In this document: positions 52,320 to 60,899 of the stretch, piece after piece
Layout: the number at the start of each line of letters is the position of its first letter
Position numbering within the stretch: the first letter of the stretch is position 1
From: LMUY01 sp965199105
GTDB taxonomy: Bacteria > Pseudomonadota > Alphaproteobacteria > Acetobacterales > Acetobacteraceae
DNA length: 64,000 nt
Direction of reading: 5' to 3'
Assembly: GCA_965199105.1 (NCBI GenBank)
Contig: CBDAQO010000002.1
Location: 3,410,001 to 3,474,000, forward strand
The notes under the pieces: model-generated
Told to the model about the DNA's origin: nothing
The model's input: the letters and a program-made list of their open reading frames with translations, nothing else
Databases searched by the model: none
Made by a program: the position numbers and the translations under genes

Positions 52320-54383
52320 ATGCTCGGCCAAGTTCAAGCCTTCGCCCGCAAATACAACCCGGGCACCGACGTAGGCCTAGCCTTCGGCATGGTCATGCTG
52401 CTGACCGTGCTCGTCATCCCCCTGCCGACAATCCTGCTCGACATGGGGCTTGCGCTCTCCATCACCGCGTCGGTACTGGTCCTGATGGTGGCGATCTTCC
52501 TGAAGCGCCCGCTCGATTTCACCTCGTTCCCCACGCTGCTGCTGCTCACCACCTTGCTGCGGCTCTCCCTGAACGTGGCCACCACGCGGCTGATCCTGAG
52601 CCACGGCAGCGAGGGCCCGCTCGCCGCCGGCCACGTCGTTGCGGCGTTTGGCGGCTTCCTGATGGGCGGGGACGTGGTGATTGGCGTGATCCTGTTCGCC
52701 ATCTTGCTCGTCGTGAACTTCATGGTGATCACCAAGGGCTCGGGCCGCATCGCCGAGGTTGCGGCCCGCTTCAGCTTGGACGCGATGCCGGGCAAGCAGA
52801 TGGCAATCGACGCAGACCTGTCATCGGGCCTGATCAACGAGGCCAAGGCGCGCGTCCGCCGCAAGGAACTCGAGCAGGAAAGCGGCTTCTACGGCGCGAT
52901 GGACGGCGCGGCCAAGTTCGTCCGCGGAGACGCGATTGCGGGCCTGCTGATCACCTCCATCAACGTGGTTGGCGGTTTTGCCATCGGGCTGATTCGCCAT
53001 GGCATGCCGTTGGCCGACGCCGCGGCGACGTTCACCACCCTCTCGGTGGGTGACGGCCTGGTGTCGCAAATCCCGGCCTTGGTGGTGTCGACCGCGGCCG
53101 GCATCGTCGTGACCAAAGGCGGCATGGACGGCTCGGCTGACATCGTCCTGATCCGCCAATTGGGCGGCAGCCCAAAGCCGCTCGCGATGGCGGCGGGCGC
53201 GGCCGGCGTGCTGGCAGTGATGCCTGGGCTGCCGATGTTGCCGTTCCTACTGTTGGCTGGCTTGGCCGGCGGTGGCGCCTGGATGCGCTGGAAGCACCCG
53301 CCGGCCAACCCCGACGAAGCCCAAGCGCCCGCTGCCGCCCCGCCCGGCGAGCCGCCGATTGCCGACACGTTGCGCATCGACATGATCCGGCTCGAACTGG
53401 GCTACGGTCTGCTGACCCTGGCGGGCGGCAACACGCCCCGGCTGACCGAGCAAATCAAGGGTCTGCGGCGATCCATCGCTGCCGAGATGGGGTTCGTGCT
53501 GCCCCCCGTCCGCATCCAGGACAACATGCAGCTTGGCGCCGATACCTACTGCATCAAGATCAAGGAGATCGAGGCCGGCCGTGGCGAGCTGCGGCCATCA
53601 CAGGTGCTGGCGATGGACCCGCAGGGCGGCATCCCGTCATTTCCTGGCGAACGCACCACCGAGCCCACCTTCGGCCTGCCCGCGCTTTGGATCGACCCCA
53701 GCCGGCGCGACGAGGCGTTGGCGCGAGGCTGCACCGTCGTCGATCCCCCCTCCGTGCTCACGACGCATCTCACCGAGATCGTCCGCGAGACGATGGCGGA
53801 GTTGCTGTCCTACTCCGAGACCCAGAAGCTGCTCGACGAGTTGCCGCGAGACCAGCAGAAGCTGGTAGCGGACCTGATCCCGTCGCAAATCAGCGTCGGC
53901 GGCGTGCAGCGGGTCCTGCAAGCCCTGCTGGCGGAGCGGGTGTCAATCCGAGACCTGTCGACCGTGCTCGAGGGCATCGCGGAAGCCTGCGGAGGCCAGC
54001 CGCGGCCAATCGCCGGCATCCTCGCCCATGTTCGAGCCCGCCTCGCCCGCCAGATCAGCGACAGCCATACCGGGCCCGGCGGCTACATCCCCCTGATCGC
54101 CCTCTCACCCGAGTGGGAGACCGCTTTCGCCGAAAGCCTGATCGGGCCGCCCGACGACCGGCAGCTTGCGATGGCGCCGTCCCGCCTGAGCGAATTCATG
54201 CAGCGACTGCGCCACGCGTTCGACACGGCGCAAGCCGCCGGCGAAATGCCTGTGCTGCTCTCCTCCGCCGGGATCCGGGCGCATCTGCGCGCCATCGTCG
54301 ACCGCATTCGGCCCGCCACGCCCGTCCTCGCACAATCCGAGATTTTCCCCCGCGCACGGATCCGCACGGTCGGGACGATCTGA
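52320..54383 (+). CDS. flhA: Flagellar export gate protein FlhA
   Basis: The 687-residue protein has eight predicted N-terminal helices, the FHIPEP-family motif TSFPTLLLLTTLLRLSLNVATTRLIL, the loop SLDAMPGKQMAIDADLSSGLINEAKARVRRKELEQESGFYGAMDGAAKFVRGDAIAGL, and a C-terminal cytosolic domain (LTEIVRETMAELLSYSETQKLLDELP, VQRVLQALLAERVSIRDL). It forms the core of the export apparatus. It starts 37 bases after flbD with no clear promoter between. Confidence 0.96.
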   Translation: MLGQVQAFARKYNPGTDVGLAFGMVMLLTVLVIPLPTILLDMGLALSITASVLVLMVAIFLKRPLDFTSFPTLLLLTTLLRLSLNVATTRLILSHGSEGPLAAGHVVAAFGGFLMGGDVVIGVILFAILLVVNFMVITKGSGRIAEVAARFSLDAMPGKQMAIDADLSSGLINEAKARVRRKELEQESGFYGAMDGAAKFVRGDAIAGLLITSINVVGGFAIGLIRHGMPLADAAATFTTLSVGDGLVSQIPALVVSTAAGIVVTKGGMDGSADIVLIRQLGGSPKPLAMAAGAAGVLAVMPGLPMLPFLLLAGLAGGGAWMRWKHPPANPDEAQAPAAAPPGEPPIADTLRIDMIRLELGYGLLTLAGGNTPRLTEQIKGLRRSIAAEMGFVLPPVRIQDNMQLGADTYCIKIKEIEAGRGELRPSQVLAMDPQGGIPSFPGERTTEPTFGLPALWIDPSRRDEALARGCTVVDPPSVLTTHLTEIVRETMAELLSYSETQKLLDELPRDQQKLVADLIPSQISVGGVQRVLQALLAERVSIRDLSTVLEGIAEACGGQPRPIAGILAHVRARLARQISDSHTGPGGYIPLIALSPEWETAFAESLIGPPDDRQLAMAPSRLSEFMQRLRHAFDTAQAAGEMPVLLSSAGIRAHLRAIVDRIRPATPVLAQSEIFPRARIRTVGTI

Positions 54384-54428
54384 CATTCCCGCAACGCCGG
54401 ATTGAGCCCCGCGTCCACTTTGACCCTA

Positions 54429-54444
54429 TGGCACGATTATTGCC
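54429..54444 (+). promoter_or_regulatory. Sigma-54-like promoter before the amino-acid binding protein gene
   Basis: TGGCACGATTATTGCC matches TGGCACG-N4-TTGC in the -24/-12 consensus, with GG and GC exactly 10 bases apart. Initiation would be near 54455, ~38 bases upstream of the ATG at 54493. The sequence match is the best sigma-54-like site in the window. Confidence 0.65.
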
Positions 54445-54492
54445 CCAAGACTCACGCAAAGCCACGCTATTGCCCGTGTTTTGGAGGTTCCG

Positions 54493-55275
54493 ATGAGGTT
54501 GAACGCGCTACTTGCGGCTACGCTGGGGTTCGCTGCCGCGCTTGTTGCGCAGGCCGCTGCAGCAAAAGACTGGAAAACGATCCGGATCGGGATGGATGCC
54601 ACCTACCCGCCGTTCGAGAGCGTCAATCCACAAGGCCAGATCGTCGGCTTCGAGGTCGATTACGCCAAGGATCTGTGCGCCAAGATGCAAGTCACCTGCA
54701 CGTTTCAGAACCAGGACTGGGACGGCATCATCCCAGCGCTATTGTCCGGCAAGTTCGACGTCATCTTGTCGTCCATGAACGAAACCACAGCTCGCGCCAA
54801 GCTCGTCACCTTTTCAGACGTTTACTACGCCACGCCACCGGTCTGGGTGACGACGCTGAGCAACAAAAGCAACGATGTCTCGGCTGCGGCAATGAAGGAC
54901 AAGACGATCGGCACACAGTCCTCCACAACGTTCGCCAACTACCTCGACAAAAACTACAAGGGTGACGACATCAAGCTCTATCCAGGCGGCGATGAGCCTT
55001 ATGCCGATCTCGCCAGTGGCCGACTCGACTACGTCGTGGGAGATACCATCGTCTCGCAGACGTTCATCGACAAAAACCCCGGCTGCTGCCGCATCGTGGC
55101 CGAAATCCCCCGGACGGTCGACGTCTTCGGACCCGGCGTCGGCGCCGCCTTCCGTCCCGACGACACCGACCTGAAAGACATGTTCAACAAAGCCATCAGC
55201 CAAGCCAACGCAGACGGCAGCTTCGCCAAGCTCGCCCACGCCTATTTCAAGGTCGATATCAGCCCCAAACAGTAG
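54493..55275 (+). CDS. Polar amino-acid ABC transporter binding protein (ArgT/HisJ-like)
   Basis: The 260-residue protein has a signal peptide (cleavage near AAAKD), then TIRIGMDATYPPFESVNPQGQIVGFEVDYAKDLCAKM, typical of lysine/arginine/ornithine-binding proteins. ATG at 54493 follows GGAGG by 5 bases. No permease or ATPase is adjacent; two permeases of this class lie at 34897-36410. It is placed behind a sigma-54-like promoter right after the flagellar operon, suggesting nitrogen or flagellar-linked expression. Two adjacent Cys (NPGCCRIV) may form a disulfide with a third. Confidence 0.9.
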   Translation: MRLNALLAATLGFAAALVAQAAAAKDWKTIRIGMDATYPPFESVNPQGQIVGFEVDYAKDLCAKMQVTCTFQNQDWDGIIPALLSGKFDVILSSMNETTARAKLVTFSDVYYATPPVWVTTLSNKSNDVSAAAMKDKTIGTQSSTTFANYLDKNYKGDDIKLYPGGDEPYADLASGRLDYVVGDTIVSQTFIDKNPGCCRIVAEIPRTVDVFGPGVGAAFRPDDTDLKDMFNKAISQANADGSFAKLAHAYFKVDISPKQ

Positions 55276-55283
55276 CAATCGCA

Positions 55284-55312
55284 CGGTGAGTGGCTTCAAC
55301 CGCCACTCACCG
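55284..55312. terminator. Bidirectional stem-loop between convergent genes
   Basis: CGGTGAGTGGC and GCCACTCACCG form a perfect 11-base stem with a 7-base loop. It sits between the binding-protein stop (55275) and the sulfotransferase stop (55318). There is no T-run. Confidence 0.75.
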
Positions 55313-55317
55313 CGGCG

Positions 55318-56352
55318 TCATCGCAGCGCGCGGGACAGCCAGCGCTCTTGTTGCAACTGTCGAAACAGAAGCCGGTCGGCATGGTTGTGCGTCGCCACGC
55401 GCTCCCAATCCACGGCCGCCACTTCACCTGGATGGTAGCGGCTCTCCGCCGGCGTCACGTTGTCCATCGCGAGTGGCGCCAGTTCAACGTTGGTCTGGCG
55501 CTGGAAGGTCGCGGCGTCCAAGGCGGCTTGTGACTGCAACCCGATAAAGTCGAAATGCTCACGCACGTGGTAGAGCGCAAGCTCCACTTCGTCCTCGCCG
55601 ACATGGCCGAGCGGAACCTCATCCACGCTGACGCCAGCCAGCAGGCGCGTCATGATGTTGTCGAACTCGTCGACCAGTCCCTCATTGATCATCACCGACG
55701 GGCGCACGCTGGCGCCGCCGACCTCAAACTCGGTACCGGCGGCGGCATGATGGTTGAAGTTGGACCGCAAACGGGCCATCGGTTCACGCACAAAGCTCAC
55801 GTAGCGCGAGGGCCGGGTGAGGAAGCGGTGAAAGCCGTAGCCACCATGGCCATACACCCAGTTCAGTTGGTCAAGCTGGCAACGTGGGATGCGGAGCGCG
55901 CGCCGAACGGAGATGCCGGGCATGTCGCCGGGATAGATCAGCAAGTATTGCCCGGTTGGCACATCGCGAAGCAAAGCATTCCGCAGGCTGGTTCCCGCGG
56001 TCTTCGGAATATGCAGAAAGATGCGCGTCGGCTCCCGCTCCGCCGGCGCTGCGTCTGGCGGCGGAACCTCGACGGCCTCGCCGTGCTCCAGCAGATCTCC
56101 CCACCGGTCCTTCACCGCGATGCGCGGCCCGAGTGACTGCAGCAGCGAGGTCGGGATCGAAAAGCCGAAAACGCCTGGCCGGCCCAGCGCGGTAACCACG
56201 TCCTCGCGCAAGGTGAATGGCATGAACGTGAGCTGCCGGCCGAGGCCTTCGCAGATCACCGGCTCGGCGCGGCCATCCCCCTCCGGAAAGACAAGCCAGC
56301 CGCACAACTCGCCTCGGACGATGCCGTCGACCACCCCCGCAAAGCGCGTCAA
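55318..56352 (-). CDS. Sulfotransferase with N-terminal accessory module
   Basis: The ~344-residue protein has an N-terminal module of ~100 residues (GVVDGIVRGELCGWLVFPEGDG...) and a sulfotransferase domain with IFLHIPKTAGTSL, the 5'-phosphosulfate loop, and YVSFVREPMARLRSNFNHH, the 3'-phosphate region. It probably transfers sulfate from PAPS to a polysaccharide or sugar. TTG at 56352 is proposed as start because GGAGAGG lies just upstream; a longer TTG start at 56406 is possible. A related N-terminal module occurs in the glycosyltransferase at 60900. Confidence 0.75.
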   Translation of the reverse strand: MTRFAGVVDGIVRGELCGWLVFPEGDGRAEPVICEGLGRQLTFMPFTLREDVVTALGRPGVFGFSIPTSLLQSLGPRIAVKDRWGDLLEHGEAVEVPPPDAAPAEREPTRIFLHIPKTAGTSLRNALLRDVPTGQYLLIYPGDMPGISVRRALRIPRCQLDQLNWVYGHGGYGFHRFLTRPSRYVSFVREPMARLRSNFNHHAAAGTEFEVGGASVRPSVMINEGLVDEFDNIMTRLLAGVSVDEVPLGHVGEDEVELALYHVREHFDFIGLQSQAALDAATFQRQTNVELAPLAMDNVTPAESRYHPGEVAAVDWERVATHNHADRLLFRQLQQERWLSRALR

Positions 56353-56533
56353 TCGCCCTCTCCAACACAGCCACTGCTGGGTAAGCACAACCCAGGGCGA
56401 TGACAAGTGCCCCCGGCTACAATCACGTTACAGGCCGCAATCTGCAGGCTGCGATCGGAAGATGATCGATCGGTTTAGCTTTTGTTGAGCGCCGTGAACG
56501 CAGCCACGCGTCGCACCATGACTTGCATTCCCG

Positions 56534-57490
56534 TTATTTTGTCCACTCGGCCGGCGCCACCGCGCCCACCTGGCCGGTAATGCGCTGATACGCCTCCGGC
56601 CGGCGATGTTGGTCGAAGGCAAAGATCGTCGTGCGCCCCAGGGTGCATAGGTCCAAGTCGCAATCCGCCGTAATCAGCTCGTCGCCCCAGCTCGTCGCCT
56701 CCGCCATGATCTCCCCCTGTGGGTTGACGATGATCGAGTTGCCGAATAGCTCGCAACCATCCTCGACACCCGCCTTGGCAGTCGCCACGGCGAAGGTGGC
56801 GTTCTGATAGGCGCCCGCCTGGATCGACAAGTGGCTGTGCAACACGCGCAGGTGATGGGCTTCAAAGCCGCGCGCGTCCTGGTTGATGGAGGGCGTGTTA
56901 TAGCCCAGCATCACCAACTCGACCGATTGCAGCCCCAGCACGCGCCACGCTTCCGGCCAACGCCGATCATTGCAGATGAGCAACCCCGCATTCACCCGTT
57001 GCTCCCCGAGCGGCGCGCGAACGACCGGAAAGCCGAGGTCCCCCACCTCGAAGTAGCGCTTTTCCAAGTGCTGTACCTTGCGCACCGGGTCATAGTCCGC
57101 ATGACCCGGCAGGTGCACCTTGCGATACGTCAGCATCACGTCACCATCGGGGTTAACCAGGATCGCCGTGTTAAAATGGCGTCCGTCTGGCGTCAGTTCG
57201 GCGTAACCTAAGTGGAAGCTGATGCCATGCCGCCGGGCAGCCGCAAACAGTGGCGCCGTATCCACGGACGGCATGGCAGTCTCGAACCAACGGTCGGCCT
57301 CGGCCCGGTCCTCATGGTAGTGCCGCGGGAAGAACGTGGTGAGCGCCAGTTCGGGAAACACCACCACCTCGACGCCCCGTGCGCTCGCCCGCTCCAGCAG
57401 CCGCACCATGCGGCCGACCGCCTCCGCCCGCGGCTCCGCGCGCTGGATCGGCCCCAACTGAGCGGCCGCCACGGTCAGCATCCGGCTCAT
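56534..57490 (-). CDS. N-carbamoyl-D-amino acid hydrolase (nitrilase superfamily)
   Basis: The 318-residue protein has the complete nitrilase-superfamily triad: Glu47 (FPELALTTFFPR), Lys124 (YRKVHLPGH) and Cys173 (LICNDRRWPEAWR). The segments HLEKRYFEVGDLGFPV, CNDRRWPEAWRVLGL and YNTPS, and the length, match D-carbamoylase closely. The enzyme removes carbamoyl groups from N-carbamoyl-D-amino acids. ATG at 57490 follows AGGGGG. It is divergent from a nucleoside transporter; a hydantoinase gene is not in the window. Confidence 0.88.
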   Translation of the reverse strand: MSRMLTVAAAQLGPIQRAEPRAEAVGRMVRLLERASARGVEVVVFPELALTTFFPRHYHEDRAEADRWFETAMPSVDTAPLFAAARRHGISFHLGYAELTPDGRHFNTAILVNPDGDVMLTYRKVHLPGHADYDPVRKVQHLEKRYFEVGDLGFPVVRAPLGEQRVNAGLLICNDRRWPEAWRVLGLQSVELVMLGYNTPSINQDARGFEAHHLRVLHSHLSIQAGAYQNATFAVATAKAGVEDGCELFGNSIIVNPQGEIMAEATSWGDELITADCDLDLCTLGRTTIFAFDQHRRPEAYQRITGQVGAVAPAEWTK

Positions 57491-57684
57491 CGCAGCCCCC
57501 TGGCGCAACCCATCGGCACGGTCGGGCAGGGAGCGGTTCGGCGCGGCTGGTCTAGCATGGCGGCTTCCCTGTGCGGTTCCCGGGCGGAGTGCCAGACGAT
57601 ACGGCCCGCAGCCCTGGCCGGCAAACGCATCGACTCGGCAGCGCCCCCGCGTTATGGCGGTGCAGCAAGAATGAGGGCTGCCGC

Positions 57685-58905
57685 GTGCGGGGACTGGCTG
57701 GCTGGGTGGCGCTGCTGGGTCTCGCCTGGCTGCTGAGCGAGGGGCGCCGCCGCATCCCGTGGCGGATTGTCGTTGGAGGCCTGGCGCTGCAATGGGTGCT
57801 GGCCGTGTTACTGATCGACGTGCCACCGGCCCGTAGCGCCGTGCTGCTGCTGAACGGCGCGGTGAATGCCCTGCAAAACGCCACCGACGACGGCACCACT
57901 TTCCTGTTCGGCTATCTCGGCGGCGGCCCGCCCCCCTTCGCCATTGCGAACCCGCAGGCCAGCGTCATCATCGCGTTCAAAATCCTGCCGCTGGTGCTGG
58001 TGATCAGCGCCCTCGGTTCGCTGCTGTTCCACTGGGGCGTGCTGCAACGGCTCACTGGGATGTTTGCCGCCGTGCTGCGCCGCAGCCTGGGCATCGACGG
58101 CCCGCTCGCGCTGGCAGCGTCCGTCCACATCTTCGTCGGCCACATCGAGGCGCCGTTGCTGGTCCGCCCCTATTTGCCCGCCATGCAGCGCGGCGAGCTG
58201 TTCGCCATCATGAGCTGCGGCATGGCCGGGATCGCCGGCACCGTGCTGGTGATCTACAGCGCCATCCTGAGCCCGGTGTTGCCGAACGCGCTCGGCACCA
58301 TCATCGCAGCGGCCGTCATCAGCACGCCGGCGGCCTTGGCGGTCGCCGCCCTCATGGTCCCGTTCGCGCCCGCAACGCTGGCAACACCCGCCCCGCTCAC
58401 CCGCTCGCGCAGCTCCGGCGCGTTCGACGCCCTGGTCCGCGGCACCGCCGATGGTGTCGCCCCGCTGGTCGGCATCACCACCACGCTGCTTGTCGCCGTT
58501 GCGCTCGCCAGCCTGTGCAACAGCCTGCTGGCCATCCTTCCCGGGTCGCCGACCTTGCAGGGCCTGTTCGCCGTGCCGTTCCGCCCGGTGCTGTGGCTGA
58601 TGGGCGTGCCGTGGCAGGAAACCGCGTCCGCCGGGCTGCTGATGGGCACGAAGACCGTGCTGAACGAGTTCGTCAGCTACCTCATGTTGAGCACGCAACT
58701 CGGCCTCACCCCGCACACCCGCCTGATCCTGACCTACGCGATGTGCGGCTTCGCCAATTTCGGCAGCCTCGGCATCCTGGTTGGCGGCATGGGCGCGATG
58801 GTGCCCGAGCGACGGCCGGAAATCGCCGTCCTTGGGCTGCGTTCCGTGCTGAGCGGGACGATTGCGACCTGCATGAGCGGGGCGTTGGCTGGGGTGCTGA
58901 GCTGA
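57685..58905 (+). CDS. Concentrative nucleoside transporter (NupC/CNT family)
   Basis: The 406-residue membrane protein shows CNT signatures: ATDDGTTFLFGYLGGG and FKILPLVLVISALGSLLFHWGVLQ, HIFVGHIEAPLLVRPYL in place of the usual GQTEAPLLI, the gate domain helices, and TVLNEFVSYLML and MCGFANFGSLGILVGGMG near the end. It imports nucleosides with Na+ or H+. GTG at 57685 follows GAGGG by 7 bases; the longer upstream frame has no homologous content. It is divergent from D-carbamoylase across a 194-base gap that probably holds both promoters. Confidence 0.88.
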   Translation: MRGLAGWVALLGLAWLLSEGRRRIPWRIVVGGLALQWVLAVLLIDVPPARSAVLLLNGAVNALQNATDDGTTFLFGYLGGGPPPFAIANPQASVIIAFKILPLVLVISALGSLLFHWGVLQRLTGMFAAVLRRSLGIDGPLALAASVHIFVGHIEAPLLVRPYLPAMQRGELFAIMSCGMAGIAGTVLVIYSAILSPVLPNALGTIIAAAVISTPAALAVAALMVPFAPATLATPAPLTRSRSSGAFDALVRGTADGVAPLVGITTTLLVAVALASLCNSLLAILPGSPTLQGLFAVPFRPVLWLMGVPWQETASAGLLMGTKTVLNEFVSYLMLSTQLGLTPHTRLILTYAMCGFANFGSLGILVGGMGAMVPERRPEIAVLGLRSVLSGTIATCMSGALAGVLS

Positions 58906-59477
58906 GGCGTAAGCAGGCGGTCGCTGTCATTACGGGTGTTCCAAGGCGGCGAACCTCGCCCCCCTTGAGCCACGAGGTCGCAGACCGGCTGACCCATAGC
59001 CAATGGCGCGTTCGGCGATGGTTTGCCTCCAACCGTCACAATCGGGACGATGGCAGTCGAGGCCCAGCGCTTCGTCAACCCTCCGTTACGGCCAGGCGTC
59101 ACGCAAGGATCGCAGCAGGGGCGTGAGGGCGAACCCGTCGAGGGCGTCCTGATCCGGACCATTTCTGAACCAGAGGCACGGTCCGCATGTCCTTCGTCTA
59201 AGCCAAATCGTCCAGCGAGCCCAAGGTGAGCGCCTTCGAGGCGAGTTTTTCGCCTGCCTCGAGCGCATGCTCTTTGAGGTAAGGGGGAGTGCCCCTGCCC
59301 TGTCCGGGTCAGCCAGTTCGATGTCCCAGTCCTGTTCCTGGTCGGTCGCGGGCAGGCGCAGAGCCCGGTTCAGGGTTGCCCGTCACAAGCCGCATCACCC
59401 GCCCCGCCGCCGGACGAGCGACGACCGACGAGACCACGGTCTGCAAGAACCGCCTCCGGCCCGGGCATGATCAGGCC
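58906..59477. other. Gene-poor gap
   Basis: No convincing gene, RNA or repeat is seen in these 572 bases between convergent genes. Short open frames have no recognisable protein content. A minus-strand stretch (59190-59290) reads like the end of a coding frame (KEHALEAGEKLASKALTLG) and could be a decayed gene. Confidence 0.5.
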
Positions 59478-60188
59478 TCAAACACGCACCGGCCCGGCCG
59501 CCCACTCTAGCCGCCACCCCCGGCACGGCGCCGCCACCGCTGCCGCATAGCCATCCACCAGCGCAACGTCCGCGATCTGCCAGGCCGGTTCGCCGCGCAG
59601 CACGCCCGGATGGCCCAGCGAAACCGTGACACTCTTCATCTCCGCGAGGGTCCGGCCGAGCGCCTTCAGCACTGCCTCCTTGCGCGTCCAGCCGCGATAG
59701 AACACCCCCGCCGCCTGCCCCGCCGCTCGCCACTCTGCCAACTCCGACGCAGTAAAAACCAGATCCGCCACGCCCGGCTCGATCGGCCGCTGGTGTTCCA
59801 CGTCGACGCCCAGCGAAAACGGCGCGACACCGAACAGCGCGACCGGGCCGCTATGGCTAAGATTGAACTCCGGCCCCCCCGGCAGATACGGCTTGCCGTT
59901 CGGCCCGGCCATCACGGGCAAGGCCGCTGGCGCCCCCCCGACGACGCTCGCGAGCGTGTTGCGCAGCCTGGCGCGACCGGCGGTGAACCGGCGCGTCGCC
60001 GAGGCAACCACGAACCGGTCCGCCCGAGCGCGCTCCTCGTCCGACAACACGGCGCGGTCGGCGTCACCCCCCGCTCCCGCCGCGTCCAGGTCCCATTGCC
60101 AAAGCTGCACCACATCCGAGGCGAGCCCGTCAGCGGCCACGAAAGCGCGGCGAGCGGCCGTTCCGCAACGCGGCGACCGCATCGGCAT
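59478..60188 (-). CDS. 4'-phosphopantetheinyl transferase (Sfp family)
   Basis: The ~236-residue protein has the Sfp/ACPS pattern: GPNGKPYLPG followed by FNLSHSG, SLGVDVEHQRPIE with the Mg-binding Asp and Glu, and FYRGWTRKEAVLKALGRTL. It transfers phosphopantetheine from CoA to a carrier protein. The ATG at 60188 overlaps the crotonase gene by 59 bases; GTG at 60140 would give a smaller overlap and a more usual N-terminus. No polyketide or peptide synthetase is in the window, so the carrier is unknown. Confidence 0.88.
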   Translation of the reverse strand: MPMRSPRCGTAARRAFVAADGLASDVVQLWQWDLDAAGAGGDADRAVLSDEERARADRFVVASATRRFTAGRARLRNTLASVVGGAPAALPVMAGPNGKPYLPGGPEFNLSHSGPVALFGVAPFSLGVDVEHQRPIEPGVADLVFTASELAEWRAAGQAAGVFYRGWTRKEAVLKALGRTLAEMKSVTVSLGHPGVLRGEPAWQIADVALVDGYAAAVAAPCRGWRLEWAAGPVRV

Positions 60189-60876
60189 AGTCTTCGCTCC
60201 GGCGGCATTGCTCGACCAACTCGTTCAACGCCGGGTCGTTGGGGCGGGCCACCATCTGCTTGGCGGCGCGCGTGGCGAGCGGCGCGTTGTCCGCGATGGC
60301 TTGGGAGAGGTCGACCACCGTGTCCGACAGGTCACCATCGGCCGTCACCAACGTGACCAGGCCAATCCGCAACGCTTCCGCCGCCTCGAGCCGGCCGCCG
60401 GTGTAGAGCATGCGCAGGGTCTGTTGCGCGCCGATCAGCCGGGTGAGCTCCGCCACGGTGTCGGGCGGGTAGACCGCGCCCCATCGCGCGCCAGGCAACG
60501 AGAAAGCGCTGTCTTCCGCGGCCACCACGATGTCGCAGTGCAACGCCAGCAGCAGCCCGGCGCCGGTACAATCCCCGCGCACCCGGGCGATGCTCGGCTT
60601 GGGGAACGCCGCCAACGCCGCAATCGCTTCCCGCGCCGCGTCGTCGTACATGGTCTGCGCGTCCATCTCGGCCGCGTCCGGGTCGGTGACGAAGGCGGTG
60701 TGCCCGGCGCCGGTGATGACGATGACATTGACCGCCCGATCTTCGGCGTAGCGGCCGAGCGTGTCGGTGAGGGCGTGCCAGGTCTCCACCGTGGCAGCGT
60801 TGGTCCGGGGGACGCTGATGGTGATCAGCCCAACCCCCTCCATCACCTCCGCACTCAGCGTGCGCATCTCGGACAT
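60130..60876 (-). CDS. Enoyl-CoA hydratase/isomerase-family protein with altered active site
   Basis: The 248-residue protein has the crotonase fold, with ITGAGHTAFVTDPDAAEMD replacing the usual AGAD oxyanion loop, and DCTGAGLLLALHCDIVVAAEDSAFSLP then PGARWG where catalytic Glu is often found. So key hydratase residues are absent. It may act as an isomerase or non-catalytic homologue, or use different residues. ATG at 60876 follows GGGGGGAG. It overlaps the phosphopantetheinyl transferase start and follows the glycosyltransferase by 23 bases on the same strand. Confidence 0.8.
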   Translation of the reverse strand: MSEMRTLSAEVMEGVGLITISVPRTNAATVETWHALTDTLGRYAEDRAVNVIVITGAGHTAFVTDPDAAEMDAQTMYDDAAREAIAALAAFPKPSIARVRGDCTGAGLLLALHCDIVVAAEDSAFSLPGARWGAVYPPDTVAELTRLIGAQQTLRMLYTGGRLEAAEALRIGLVTLVTADGDLSDTVVDLSQAIADNAPLATRAAKQMVARPNDPALNELVEQCRRSEDYADAVAALRNGRSPRFRGR

Positions 60877-60899
60877 GACTGGCTCCCCCCCACGCTCCA

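Noticed and set aside
58906..59477. Transposase or gene remnant in the gap after the nucleoside transporter
   Set aside because: Short frames do not match any transposase signature and no terminal repeats are seen; only a vague decayed coding stretch is present.
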